28,025 nt of DNA from JAJTHJ01 sp046316025 (GTDB taxonomy: Bacteria > Pseudomonadota > Gammaproteobacteria > Burkholderiales > Burkholderiaceae_F), in assembly GCA_046316025.1 (NCBI GenBank), contig JBKCXU010000038.1, forward strand, positions 1 to 28,025. The letters run 5' to 3'. This document shows positions 8,453 through 17,473 of the stretch, piece after piece. The position numbers and the translations under genes were made by a program. Within the stretch, counting starts at the first letter, position 1; every line of letters starts with the position of its first letter. The notes below the pieces were generated by a model. That model was not told where the DNA came from. It was given only the letters and a program-made list of their open reading frames with translations, and did no database searches.

Positions 8453-9268
8453 TCAAAAGGCGGCCAGATGCTCGTTGTACAAGTCGGTCACCAGCATATG
8501 GCCGGGTGCATGGGTGATCGCAATTGGCGGCCGGGCTGCCAACAGCGCGGCTTGCGGCGTGACGCCACAGGCCCAGAACATTGGAACTTCACCGGGCAAG
8601 ATCTCTACCGGATCACCATAGTCGGGGCAGGCCAGATCGGCGATGCCGATCGTCGTCGGATCACCCCAATGCACGGGCGCGCCATGCACTGCGGGGAAAC
8701 GCGAGGTGATCTGCACGGCACGGATTGCCGCGGCCGGCGTCATCGGACGCATCGATACCACCAGCGGTCCACCAAAACGACCGCCGGCCATGGTGGGCAG
8801 ATTCGTGCGGTACATCGCCACGTTGTCGCCGCAGGCGAGGTGCCGCAATGGCAGGCCGGCCGCCAGCAGCGCCTGCTCGAACGAAAACGAGCAGCCCAGC
8901 GCAAAGCTCACCCAGTCGTTCTGCCACAGCGCGCGGATGTCGGTCGGCTCGTCGACCAATGCTCCGCCGCGCCAGACGCGGTAGCGCGGCAGATCGGTGC
9001 GCACATCCAGGTCGGCACCGAGCGTCGGCAGCGTCGGGTTGCCGGTATCGCCCACAGCCAGCAGTGGACAGGGCCGCGGATTGCGCTGGCAGAACAACAG
9101 GAAGTCATAGGCCCAGTCACGCGGCAGGATCACGAGATTGGCCTGGACGCGGCCCGGCGCCAGACCGACCGTATGCCCGCTCAGGTCGCCTTGACGGGCC
9201 GCCTGACGCACCGCCGATCCCGTGCTGAAGGCAGGCAGCGGTGCAAAGGCGGCGGGCGATGGATTCAT
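8453..9268 (-). CDS. DUF1445 / D-glutamate cyclase-family protein (putative hydro-lyase)
   Basis: The family includes the bacterial 'putative hydro-lyase' proteins and the domain of mammalian D-glutamate cyclase, which turns D-glutamate into 5-oxo-D-proline. From ATG 9268 the protein is 271 aa, normal for the family; an ATG at 9310 gives a 14-residue extension that looks less conserved. Diagnostic stretches are LAPGRVQANLVILPRDWAYD, FCQRNPRPCPLL, LGADLDVRTDLPRYRVWRGG, FALGCSFSFEQALLAAGLP, HGAPVHWGDPTTIGI, MFWACGVTPQAALLAARPP and ITHAPGHMLVTDLYN. No clear Shine-Dalgarno precedes 9268. The location directly before a TRAP transporter and a 5-oxoprolinase fits D-glutamate or oxoproline metabolism. 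The specific activity of bacterial members is poorly known, so the call stays at family level. Confidence 0.88.
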   Translation of the reverse strand: MNPSPAAFAPLPAFSTGSAVRQAARQGDLSGHTVGLAPGRVQANLVILPRDWAYDFLLFCQRNPRPCPLLAVGDTGNPTLPTLGADLDVRTDLPRYRVWRGGALVDEPTDIRALWQNDWVSFALGCSFSFEQALLAAGLPLRHLACGDNVAMYRTNLPTMAGGRFGGPLVVSMRPMTPAAAIRAVQITSRFPAVHGAPVHWGDPTTIGIADLACPDYGDPVEILPGEVPMFWACGVTPQAALLAARPPIAITHAPGHMLVTDLYNEHLAAF

Positions 9269-9324
9269 GACGACGCGGCGTAAACGGGTGCCGAACTGTG
9301 GCAGCCGCATCACGCTGGCGTCAA

Positions 9325-10281
9325 TCAAGTTTTTCTTGTGACCAGCGATAAGGACGGATCGGCGGGCCGCGGTGCGCCGCGTGTTTGACGTGCTTCGAAT
9401 TCTTCGCAGGTCGCAGCCGCCAGTGCGATCAACGCATCGTTCAACGGCGTGCTCGGCTCGACGCGCTGGCTGGCGACCACCGGCAACGGCGGCAGCAAGG
9501 GCTCGGCCTCGAGCAGCAGCAGGTCGCCGCGCGCGATTTCTTCCTGCACCACCGCGACCGGCAGCGGCGCCGCCCCGAAGCCCGCCTTGACCAGTTCGAT
9601 CATCGCGGCCAGCGACGAGAAGAAGTTGATCCGCAGCGAGCCCGTTTCCAGGCCGACACTCTGTGCTGCCTGCACGATGTGCCGATAGACCACCGACTCG
9701 CGGTGAAAGCTCAGGATCGGCACCTTGAGCAGATCGGCCAGACGCAGCGTGCCCGGTGGCAGGGCCAGCGCGGGCGCGGCGATCCAGCGCATGGGCAAGG
9801 TGGCGAGCGCACGGTTTTCGACGCCGGCCTCGGCAACAGCCTCGGTCGTGAACGCCACGTCCAGCCGACCGCGCAGCAACTCGTCCCGCAGCCGCGGCGT
9901 GATGTCGGAATGCAGTTCGACGGTCACTCGCGGATAGCGCTGCGCAAAGCGCGGCAGCAACTGCGGCAACCACGTGTGCACGACGGTTTCCATCACCCCG
10001 ATTCGCAGCACCCCGCTCGGCTCCGCACCACTGCCGGCCGCGCTGCGCAGACGGCCCTGCAACTCGAGCATGCGTTCGGCGAGCGGCAGCAGCTCGCTGC
10101 CCTGGTAGGTGAGCGCCACGGAGCGGCGGTCGCGTTCAAACAGGCGTGTGCCTAATTGCTCTTCGAGCGTGGCGATGCGGCTTGAGATGCCGGCCTGGGT
10201 CGTGCACAGCTTGTCCGCGGCTGCCTTGAAGCTGCGCAGCCGCGCAATCCACACGAAAGCTTCGAGAAACCGGAGGTTCAC
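9325..10281 (-). CDS. LysR-family transcriptional regulator
   Basis: 318-aa DNA-binding regulator. The N-terminal winged helix-turn-helix (about residues 3-62) reads FLEAFVWIARLRSFKAAADK, then TQAGISSRIATLEEQLGTRL and FERDRRSVALTYQG. The rest is a periplasmic-binding-like effector domain (about 90-295). Many LysR regulators are divergent from their targets; this one is co-directional, between the MarR gene (12-base gap) and the DUF1445 gene, so it is probably transcribed with the operon it may control. The stop lies 56 bases before the DUF1445 start chosen here. Confidence 0.93.
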   Translation of the reverse strand: MNLRFLEAFVWIARLRSFKAAADKLCTTQAGISSRIATLEEQLGTRLFERDRRSVALTYQGSELLPLAERMLELQGRLRSAAGSGAEPSGVLRIGVMETVVHTWLPQLLPRFAQRYPRVTVELHSDITPRLRDELLRGRLDVAFTTEAVAEAGVENRALATLPMRWIAAPALALPPGTLRLADLLKVPILSFHRESVVYRHIVQAAQSVGLETGSLRINFFSSLAAMIELVKAGFGAAPLPVAVVQEEIARGDLLLLEAEPLLPPLPVVASQRVEPSTPLNDALIALAAATCEEFEARQTRGAPRPADPSLSLVTRKT

Positions 10282-10294
10282 CGCTCGGCCTCAC

Positions 10295-10888
10295 TCAGAG
10301 TGAAGTGGCACCACGCGCCGCCTGGTCGTACATCCCCGACAGGAAGCGCAGGAAGGCTGCCAGTTCGCCCAGCTTGGCGTTGTCCGTGCCCTCGCGCGAC
10401 AGCGCGGCCACCAGGCAGGCTTCGCGCACTTCCCGGTAACGGTCGATCAACTGCTGCCCCTCGGTGCTGGTGGCAAACACCACTTCCTTGCCGTGCCGCT
10501 CACTCTGCACGAGGCCCAGGCCGACCAGCTTCTTGAGCGCGTAGGACACCACATGCGTGTCCTCGATGTTCAGCATGAAGCAGATGTCGGCGAGCTTCTT
10601 CTCGCGCGCGCGATGGTTGACGTGATGCAGCAGCAGCACGTCCAGCGTGGAAAGATCCTTCAGCCCCGCCGCCGCCATGCAGCGGACCACCCAGCGGTTG
10701 AAGGCGTTGGAGGCGATGATCAGGCCGAACTCGAACTCCGACAGCTGCTGGCTGCGCGGCGATACCAGGTGCGAAGAGGAGACGAACAGACGCGGCACCA
10801 CCGGCGCCTCCGCCGGCTTCGGTAGCGCGGCGGTGCGCGCAGCCCGCGACGGGGGCAAGGGGCGGCGGCGTGCAGCAGGTGCAGTCAT
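10295..10888 (-). CDS. MarR-type winged-helix transcriptional regulator
   Basis: 197-aa regulator. About 50 N-terminal residues are basic and disordered-looking. They are followed by a helical dimer segment and a winged helix: LKDLSTLDVLLLHHVNHRAR, KKLADICFMLNIEDTHVVSY, then ALKKLVGLGLVQSERHGKEV, which ends in the wing. This is the MarR architecture. It is the first gene of the minus-strand TRAP/oxoprolinase operon and faces the second TRAP operon across a 115-base control region with two palindromes, so it is the likely repressor of one or both units. Confidence 0.85.
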   Translation of the reverse strand: MTAPAARRRPLPPSRAARTAALPKPAEAPVVPRLFVSSSHLVSPRSQQLSEFEFGLIIASNAFNRWVVRCMAAAGLKDLSTLDVLLLHHVNHRAREKKLADICFMLNIEDTHVVSYALKKLVGLGLVQSERHGKEVVFATSTEGQQLIDRYREVREACLVAALSREGTDNAKLGELAAFLRFLSGMYDQAARGATSL

Positions 10889-11003
10889 CGTGAAATCTTT
10901 TCTGTAATTTATCGATAAAACGTTGACATGCTAACGGCGCACTGTTAGCGTCGCAACCGTTTTCTTGCCCGACTCACCCGATTTCCCCGTCACGAGGACC
11001 CGC
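10889..11003. promoter_or_regulatory. Divergent control region with two palindromic operator candidates
   Basis: The spacer separates marR (minus) from the second dctP (plus). A perfect 12-bp palindrome TTTATCGATAAA occupies 10908-10919. A second inverted repeat, GCTAAC / GTTAGC (10930-10935 and 10944-10949, spacer 8), follows. A perfect TTGACA -35 box is at 10923-10928, with a weak -10 (TAGCGT, 10946-10951) 17 bases on, so the second palindrome would lie between the boxes of the dctP promoter. On the minus strand, TTAGCA and TAAATT at 17-base spacing are a candidate marR promoter overlapping the first palindrome. The symmetry suits a dimeric MarR or LysR regulator; binding is inferred. Confidence 0.6.
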
Positions 11004-12002
11004 ATGCATCCGACCCGCCGCCTGTTGTTGACCGCCACCGCCGCGCTGCTTGCGGCCGCCGCACCGATCGCCTCGGCACAGACCAAATGGGACATGCCGA
11101 CCGGCTATCCGATCGGCAATCCGCATACGGTCACGCTGAGCCTGTTTGCCAAGGACGTGGAAGCCGCCACCAACGGCAAGCTGAAGATCACCGTGCATCC
11201 GAACGGGTCGCTCTTCAAGGCGCCGGAAATCATGCGCGCGGTGGAGTCCGGTCAGGCGCAAATGGGCGAAGTGCTGATGAGCCTCCTCGCCAACCAGAAC
11301 CCGGTCTATGGCCTGGACTCGCTGCCCTTCCTTGCCACGGGCTTCGACGACGCGTACCGCCTGTGGCAGGCGCAGCGGCCGGTGCTGGAGCGCGTGCTGG
11401 CCAAGCGCGGGGCGAAGCTGCTCTACGCCGTGGCTTGGCCGCCGCAAGGCATCTACGCCAAGCGCGAACTGAAGTCCGGCGCCGACATGAAGGGGCTCAA
11501 GTGGCGCGCCTACAACCCGGCGACCACCAAGATCGCGCAGGCGGTCGGCGCGCAGCCACTGACGATTCAGGCGGCAGAACTATCGCAGGCGCTGGCCACC
11601 GGCGTGGTCGATTCGTTCATGTCTTCCGGTGCCACCGGTGTCGACAGCAAGGTTTGGGAGAGCCTGACTCACTTCCACACCGTCGATGCCTGGCTGCCGA
11701 AGAACATGCTGGTGGTCAACCAGAAAGACTTCGACAAGCTCGACAAGCCCACGCAGGAGATCGTGGTCAAGCTCGCTGCCGAAGCGGAGAGGAAGGGCTG
11801 GGAGCGGATGCGTGGCTTCACCAACGAATCGCTCGACATCCTGCGCAAGAACAAGATGACGGTTGTGTCGCCGACGCCGCAGCTGATGACCGACATGCGC
11901 AAGATCGGCGACGAGATGCTCGCCGACTGGCTGAAGCAGGCCGGCGCCGAGGGCAAGGAAATCATCGACGCGTACCGCAAGTCGGCGCCGGCGAAGAAGT
12001 AA
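11004..12002 (+). CDS. dctP: TRAP transporter periplasmic solute-binding protein, DctP type (second system)
   Basis: Periplasmic receptor of 332 aa. The start is ATG 11004, preceded by ACGAGGA at a spacing of about 7; a frame-open ATG at 10965 lacks such a site. Residues 1-25 are a signal peptide (two Arg, Ala/Leu-rich core, cleavage after IASA). The mature part has GNPHTVTLSLFAKDVEAATN, KLKITVHPNGSLFKAPEIMR, VESGQAQMGEVLMSLL, MKGLKWRAYNPATTKIAQA and AAELSQALATGVVDSFMSS, all typical of DctP. It is clearly different in sequence from the first system's receptor, so the two probably bind different ligands. It is followed by dctQ after 164 bases. Confidence 0.94.
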   Translation: MHPTRRLLLTATAALLAAAAPIASAQTKWDMPTGYPIGNPHTVTLSLFAKDVEAATNGKLKITVHPNGSLFKAPEIMRAVESGQAQMGEVLMSLLANQNPVYGLDSLPFLATGFDDAYRLWQAQRPVLERVLAKRGAKLLYAVAWPPQGIYAKRELKSGADMKGLKWRAYNPATTKIAQAVGAQPLTIQAAELSQALATGVVDSFMSSGATGVDSKVWESLTHFHTVDAWLPKNMLVVNQKDFDKLDKPTQEIVVKLAAEAERKGWERMRGFTNESLDILRKNKMTVVSPTPQLMTDMRKIGDEMLADWLKQAGAEGKEIIDAYRKSAPAKK

Positions 12003-12071
12003 GCCGACGCCGCCTGCCGCGGCGGTACGACGACTGGTCGCGCTCGACCCTCACCCGCTCGCCGCACTCGC

Positions 12072-12099
12072 ACCCTCTCCCGCCGATGTGGAAGAGGGT
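12072..12099. repeat. Imperfect hairpin in dctP-dctQ spacer
   Basis: Bases 12072-12081 (ACCCTCTCCC) pair with 12090-12099 with one mismatch around an 8-base loop. The ACCCTCTCCCGC type of sequence is common in intergenic repeats of Burkholderiales-like genomes. The 164-base spacer 12003-12166 holds no gene. The words CCGCCGATG occur both here and at the dctQ start. The hairpin may lower expression of dctQM relative to the receptor gene, as often happens in transporter operons. Confidence 0.45.
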
Positions 12100-12166
12100 T
12101 TGCTCCCCGCGCCCGCATCAGCGCAAGAGGGGTCGGAGCTGAGGGCGCTCGTTCCGCTTCCCGCCG

Positions 12167-12679
12167 ATGAAAACTCCCCTCACCCCGCTCTACAACCTCT
12201 TCGGCGCGCTGGGCGCGGTCTGCATCCTGCTGACGCTGCTGGTGCAGGTGGTCACCATCGTCGGGCGTGAGATCGGCTTCACGATCCCCGGCTACGACTC
12301 TTATGCCGGGTACTTCCTCGCAGCCGGCTCGTTCTTTGCGCTGGCGCACACGCTGCGGCGGGGCGACCATATCCGCGTCACGCTGATCCTGAGCCGCCTG
12401 CACGGGCGCGCGCGGCTGTGGGCGGAGATCTTCTGCCTCGCCGTGGCGTCTTTCCTCACCAGCTACTTCGCGTGGTTCAGCATCAGGCTCGCCTGGGGCT
12501 CCTTCGCCTACGACGACATTTCGCAGAACGTCGATGCGACGCCGCTGTGGATTCCGCAGTTGTCGATGGCGCTCGGCGTGACCGCACTGGCCTTCGCCTT
12601 CATCGAAGAGTTGATCGTCGTCGTCCGCACCGGCCATCTGCCCGCGCAGCAGAACGCCGAACTCGCGCGCACGGAGTAG
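12167..12679 (+). CDS. dctQ: TRAP transporter small permease, DctQ type (second system)
   Basis: 170-aa membrane subunit with four hydrophobic segments (about residues 8-32, 46-62, 84-106, 126-148). GYDSYAGYFLAAGSFFALAH followed by TLRRGDHIRVTLIL is the usual DctQ centre. ATG 12167 has no strong ribosome-binding site in front. The gene ends two bases before the dctM start, and the region around its stop codon supplies that gene's CGGAG-type ribosome-binding site, so translation is probably coupled. Confidence 0.92.
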   Translation: MKTPLTPLYNLFGALGAVCILLTLLVQVVTIVGREIGFTIPGYDSYAGYFLAAGSFFALAHTLRRGDHIRVTLILSRLHGRARLWAEIFCLAVASFLTSYFAWFSIRLAWGSFAYDDISQNVDATPLWIPQLSMALGVTALAFAFIEELIVVVRTGHLPAQQNAELARTE

Positions 12680-12681
12680 CG

Positions 12682-13980
12682 ATGGAAGCCCTGATCGCGC
12701 TGGCGCTGGTGCTTTTGATCTTCGCGCTGCTCGGCGCCGGCATCTGGATCGGCATCGCCGTCCTCGGTGTGGCGTGGATCGCAATGGAGTTGTTCACCGA
12801 CCGGCTCGCCGGCGACAGCCTGGCGCTGACCGTTTGGGGTTCGATGTCCAGCTGGACGCTGACCGCGCTGCCGCTCTTCATCTGGATGGGCGAGATCCTG
12901 CTCAAGACCAAGCTGTCCGAAGGTATGTTCCGCGGGCTGGCGCCCTGGCTGCAATGGCTACCGGGGCGGCTGCTGCACACCAACATCATCGGCTGCACGA
13001 TCTTCGCTGCGGTGTCCGGCTCGTCCGCCGCCACCTGCGCCACGATCGGCAAGATCACGCTGCCCGAACTCGCCAAGCGCAAGTACCCGGAAGGGCTCTC
13101 CATCGGCTCACTGGCCGGTGCCGGCACGCTCGGGCTGCTGATCCCGCCGTCGATCATCATGATCGTCTACGGCGTAGCGGCCGACGTGTCGATCGGCAAG
13201 CTGTTCATCGCCGGCGTCATCCCCGGGCTGCTTCTGGCGGGTCTCTTCATGGGCTACACGATCTTCTGGTCGCTGCGCCACCGCGACGCGATCCCCCCCG
13301 CCGACATCAAGCTCACGTTTGCGCAGAAGCTTGCCGAGTCGCGCCATCTGATCCCGGTCGTGTTGCTGATCGGCGCGGTGCTGGGTTCGATCTACGCCGG
13401 CATCGCCACCGCGACCGAAGCGGCGTCGCTCGGCGTCGTCGGCGCGCTGCTGCTCGGCGTGCTTCAGCGCACGCTGACCTGGCGGGCCTTCGTCGATTCG
13501 CTGATGTCCGCCACCCGCCTGTATTGCATGATCGCCTTGATCCTCGCCGGCTCGTCTTTCCTGTCGCTGTCGATGGGCTTCATCGGCCTGCCGCGCGGGC
13601 TGGCCGAGGTCATCGGCGCGCTGAACCTCTCGCCGTTTGCGCTGATTCTGCTGCTGATGGTCTTCTTCATCGTGCTCGGTTGTTTTCTCGACGGCATCTC
13701 GATGGTGGTCCTGACGATGGCGGTGCTTGTGCCCACGCTGCAAGCCACCGGCATCGACTTGCTGTGGTTCGGCATCTTCATCGTGCTGGTGGTCGAGATG
13801 GCGCAGATCACCCCGCCCGTGGGCTTCAATCTCTTCGTGCTCCAGGGGATGACCCGGCGCGAGATCAATTACATCGCGCGCGTGGCCTTTCCGTACTTCC
13901 TGATGATGATCGTCGCTGTGCTGCTGATCTGGTTCTTCCCCGAGCTCGTCACCTACCTGCCGGCGCAGATGAAGATGTGA
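12682..13980 (+). CDS. dctM: TRAP transporter large permease, DctM type (second system)
   Basis: 432-aa integral membrane permease. The start is ATG 12682, with CGGAG about 6 bases upstream, just after the dctQ stop. Family segments are LFIWMGEILLKTKLSEGMF, SGSSAATCATIGKITLPE, GTLGLLIPPSIIMIVYGVAA, SIYAGIATATEAASLGVVGA, VLGCFLDGISMVVLTMAVLV and MAQITPPVGFNLFVLQGMT. Length and segment order match the first-system DctM, but the two are only family-level relatives. dadA follows after 45 bases on the same strand. Confidence 0.95.
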   Translation: MEALIALALVLLIFALLGAGIWIGIAVLGVAWIAMELFTDRLAGDSLALTVWGSMSSWTLTALPLFIWMGEILLKTKLSEGMFRGLAPWLQWLPGRLLHTNIIGCTIFAAVSGSSAATCATIGKITLPELAKRKYPEGLSIGSLAGAGTLGLLIPPSIIMIVYGVAADVSIGKLFIAGVIPGLLLAGLFMGYTIFWSLRHRDAIPPADIKLTFAQKLAESRHLIPVVLLIGAVLGSIYAGIATATEAASLGVVGALLLGVLQRTLTWRAFVDSLMSATRLYCMIALILAGSSFLSLSMGFIGLPRGLAEVIGALNLSPFALILLLMVFFIVLGCFLDGISMVVLTMAVLVPTLQATGIDLLWFGIFIVLVVEMAQITPPVGFNLFVLQGMTRREINYIARVAFPYFLMMIVAVLLIWFFPELVTYLPAQMKM

Positions 13981-14025
13981 CGAGTCCGTAGAATCCGCGG
14001 CGCCGCTACAAGAACACCGCGATTC

Positions 14026-15288
14026 ATGCACGTGGTCGTCATCGGCGCCGGCATCGTCGGCGTCTGCACCGCCTACGCTTTGCGCCAGCGAGGCTTCCAG
14101 GTCACCGTTGTCGAGCGCAATCCGGGGGCTGCGCAGGGCGCGAGCTTTGCCAACGCGGGTGTGCTGGCGCCCGCCTACGCCTCGCCCTGGGCGCAGCCCG
14201 GAATGCCCGCGCGCGTGCTTCGGTATCTGTTCAGCCGTCACGCGCCGCTGGTGCTGCGGCCGACGTTGCGGCCGGCGACGCTTGCCTGGCTGGTGCGCTG
14301 GCTTGGCGAGTGCCGCGCCAGGCGCTACGTGCAGAACAAGGAGCGGATGTACCGGCTCGCCGTCTACAGCCGCATCGTGCTGCACGAAGTGCGCGACCGG
14401 CATGCGATCGACTTCGAGCAAGGTTCGGGCTATTTGCAACTCTTTCGCAGCCAGCGCGAGTTCGAGCGCGCCGCGCCAGGGCGCGCGTGGCTGACCGAGG
14501 CCGGCGTACCCTTCCGCGAACTGACGCCGGCGCAGGCGCGCGAACTGGAGCCGGCGCTGGTCGAAGGTGCGCCGCTCGCCGCCGCCGTGCATCTGCCCGA
14601 CGACGAGACCGGCAACTGCGCGTACTTTGCGCGCCGCCTGCGCGACGTACTGGCCCGCGATGGGGTGGAGTTCCGCTTCGACACCACGGCGCTGCGGCTG
14701 GTCCCCGGCGTGCGGGGCATCGAACGGCTGGATACCGACGATGGTCCGTTGACCGCCGACGCCTACGTCGTTGCCGCCGGAGTGGACAGCGCCGCACTGC
14801 TGCGCACGGCCGGCATAAAGGTGCCGTTGATCGCGGTGCTCGGCTATTCGCTGACCGCGCAGATCGCAAGGCACGAGTACGCCCCGTTCATGTCGTTCAT
14901 GGACGAGACCTACAAGGTCGCGGTGACGCGGATGGGCAACCGGCTGCGCGTGGCCGGCACGGCCGAGATCGGCTCGCGCCGGCCGCGGTTGCGCGAGTCG
15001 GCGCTGTGCACGCTGCGCAAGGTGGCGAGCGACTGGTTTCCGGCGGCGGCGTCTTTCGTCAATGCACGGGCATGGGTCGGCGCGCGGCCCATGCTACCCG
15101 ACGGCCCGCCGCTGCTCGGCGCAACACCGATACCGAATCTGTACCTGAATGTCGGCCACGGCGGCAGCGGCTGGCTGCTCGCCTGCGGGTCGGGCCGCGT
15201 GGTGGCCGACGTGGTCGCCGGGCGCGCACCGGACCTCGACCTCACCGGCTTGACGCTCGACAGGTACACCGGCGGCGCAAAAGCCTAA
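14026..15288 (+). CDS. dadA: D-amino-acid dehydrogenase, DadA-type FAD flavoprotein
   Basis: Oxidatively deaminates D-amino acids to 2-oxo acids and ammonia, passing electrons to the respiratory chain at the inner membrane. The 420-aa length equals that of typical DadA. The FAD-binding motif VVVIGAGIVGVCTAYAL begins at residue 3, followed by a conserved VVERNPGAAQGASFANAG. Near the C terminus, GARPMLPDGPPLLGATPIPN and LNVGHGGSGWLLACGSGR form the second FAD contact region of the DAO fold. It lies 45 bases after the second TRAP operon, which hints that the operon imports a D-amino acid or related compound. nnr starts 9 bases downstream. The ribosome-binding site is weak. A sarcosine- or proline-oxidising relative cannot be fully excluded. 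Confidence 0.88.
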   Translation: MHVVVIGAGIVGVCTAYALRQRGFQVTVVERNPGAAQGASFANAGVLAPAYASPWAQPGMPARVLRYLFSRHAPLVLRPTLRPATLAWLVRWLGECRARRYVQNKERMYRLAVYSRIVLHEVRDRHAIDFEQGSGYLQLFRSQREFERAAPGRAWLTEAGVPFRELTPAQARELEPALVEGAPLAAAVHLPDDETGNCAYFARRLRDVLARDGVEFRFDTTALRLVPGVRGIERLDTDDGPLTADAYVVAAGVDSAALLRTAGIKVPLIAVLGYSLTAQIARHEYAPFMSFMDETYKVAVTRMGNRLRVAGTAEIGSRRPRLRESALCTLRKVASDWFPAAASFVNARAWVGARPMLPDGPPLLGATPIPNLYLNVGHGGSGWLLACGSGRVVADVVAGRAPDLDLTGLTLDRYTGGAKA

Positions 15289-15297
15289 AGTTGCGCC

Positions 15298-16758
15298 ATG
15301 CAAGGCGTGGGCTTGTATCGGGTCGAAGAACTGCGCGCAGTTGAAGCGCGCGCCACCGAGGGTTTGCCACCGCGCACGCTGATGCAGCGCGCAGGCCGCG
15401 CGGCGGCGGAATCCGTCGTGCGTCGCTACCCAGACGCGCGCCGTGTGCTGATCCTCTGCGGCCCCGGCAACAACGGCGGCGACGGCTACGAACTGGCGAC
15501 ACGTCTGAAGCAGGCGCAGCGCGACGCCCTCTGCGTGGCGCTGTCGCCACCGATTGCCGACGAAGCGCGCGGCGCCCGCGCGCTGTGGGACGCAGCGGGC
15601 GGCATCACAGCGCCACACCTTCCGACCGGCCAGCCCTTCGACCTCGTGGTCGATGCAATGTTTGGCATTGGCCTGACGCGACCGTTGCGCGCTGCGTATC
15701 TGGATGCCGCGCGCTGGATGAACGACCAAGCTGCACCCGTGCTTGCGCTCGACGTGCCGAGCGGACTCGACGCCGACACAGGGGCCTGGGTCGGCGGCGT
15801 GCAAGGCGTGCTGGCCGACGCAACGATCGCCTTCATCGCGGCCAAGCCCGGCTTGCTCACGCACGCCGGCTGCGACGCCAGCGGAGCAGTTGAAGTCGCC
15901 GACCTCACCATCGAGTTGCCCGCGCCCACCGGCTGGCGCAACGGCCCCGAGCACTTTCGTAGCGTGACGGCGCCGCGCCGGCGCGACACGCACAAGGGCA
16001 GCTTCGGCGACGTGGCCGTGGTCGGCGGCGGCGTCGGCATGCTCGGCGCGCCGCTGCTGGCCGCCCGCGCCGCGTTGCGGCTCGGCGCCGGCCGCGTGTA
16101 CGTCGAATGCATCGGTGCGCCGGCGTTGCGGCTCGATCCGCTTCAACCGGAACTGATGTTTTGCCCGAGCGCGTCACTGCCGCGCGCCGATGCCTGGGTC
16201 GTCGGTTGCGGACTCGGAAGCGACGCCGCCGCACAGGCCGCGCTACGTGCGGTGCTTGTGCGGGCGGATACCGTCGTCCTCGATGCCGACGCGCTGAATC
16301 TGCTCGCCGCCGGCGCGGTGCTGCTTACGCGCAGCGACCAAACCCGCGTGCTCACGCCGCACCCGCTGGAAGCCGCACGCCTGCTCGGCGCCGACGCGGC
16401 CGGCGTCCAAGCCGACCGCATCGCCGCGGCCCGCGCGCTTGCGCACCGCCACTCGGCATTCGTCGTACTCAAGGGCGCCGGCTCGGTCGTCGCTGCACCG
16501 GACGGTCGCTACTGGATCAACCCGACCGGCTCACCGGCGCTTGCGACACCCGGCAGCGGCGACGTGCTGGCCGGGATGATCGGCGCCCTGCTCGCGCAGG
16601 GCTTCTACCCGCTGCACGCGCTGCTCGCGGCCGTGTGGCTGCACGGTGCGGCGGCAGATCGATTCGGTGGCGACGTGGGCCTGGCCGCGGGCGACCTGCC
16701 GAGCCTCGCTGCCGCGGCGCTCGCTGAACTCAGAAGGGCGTCGAGCGTTGCGCGGTGA
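15298..16758 (+). CDS. nnr: Bifunctional NAD(P)H-hydrate epimerase / ADP-dependent NAD(P)H-hydrate dehydratase
   Basis: Repairs damaged, hydrated NADH and NADPH in the cytosol. The 486-aa protein has both domains. The YjeF_N epimerase (about 5-215) has LCGPGNNGGDGYELATRL (53-70), MFGIGLTRPL and ALDVPSGLDADTG. The carbohydrate-kinase-like dehydratase (about 225-480) has KGSFGDVAVVGGG, VLDADALNLLAAG, LTPHPLEAARLLG, VLKGAGSVVAAP and NPTGSPALATPGSGDVLAGM, the last being the catalytic and anion-hole region. Both active sites look complete. It starts 9 bases after dadA and ends 31 bases from the convergent ABC gene. Confidence 0.95.
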   Translation: MQGVGLYRVEELRAVEARATEGLPPRTLMQRAGRAAAESVVRRYPDARRVLILCGPGNNGGDGYELATRLKQAQRDALCVALSPPIADEARGARALWDAAGGITAPHLPTGQPFDLVVDAMFGIGLTRPLRAAYLDAARWMNDQAAPVLALDVPSGLDADTGAWVGGVQGVLADATIAFIAAKPGLLTHAGCDASGAVEVADLTIELPAPTGWRNGPEHFRSVTAPRRRDTHKGSFGDVAVVGGGVGMLGAPLLAARAALRLGAGRVYVECIGAPALRLDPLQPELMFCPSASLPRADAWVVGCGLGSDAAAQAALRAVLVRADTVVLDADALNLLAAGAVLLTRSDQTRVLTPHPLEAARLLGADAAGVQADRIAAARALAHRHSAFVVLKGAGSVVAAPDGRYWINPTGSPALATPGSGDVLAGMIGALLAQGFYPLHALLAAVWLHGAAADRFGGDVGLAAGDLPSLAAAALAELRRASSVAR

Positions 16759-16789
16759 GCGTGCCTGCCCGACGCCGAACGCGCTCCTC

Positions 16790-17473
<684 letters not shown>

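Noticed and set aside
9269..9973. Long N-terminal extension of the DUF1445 frame up to 506 aa
   Set aside because: The extension overlaps the LysR gene in another frame and shows no family similarity; the conserved protein starts near 9268.
13108..14874. 588-codon minus-strand frame across dctM and dadA
   Set aside because: Low-complexity His/Gln/Asp/Arg composition and no domains; the plus strand has two well-conserved genes there.
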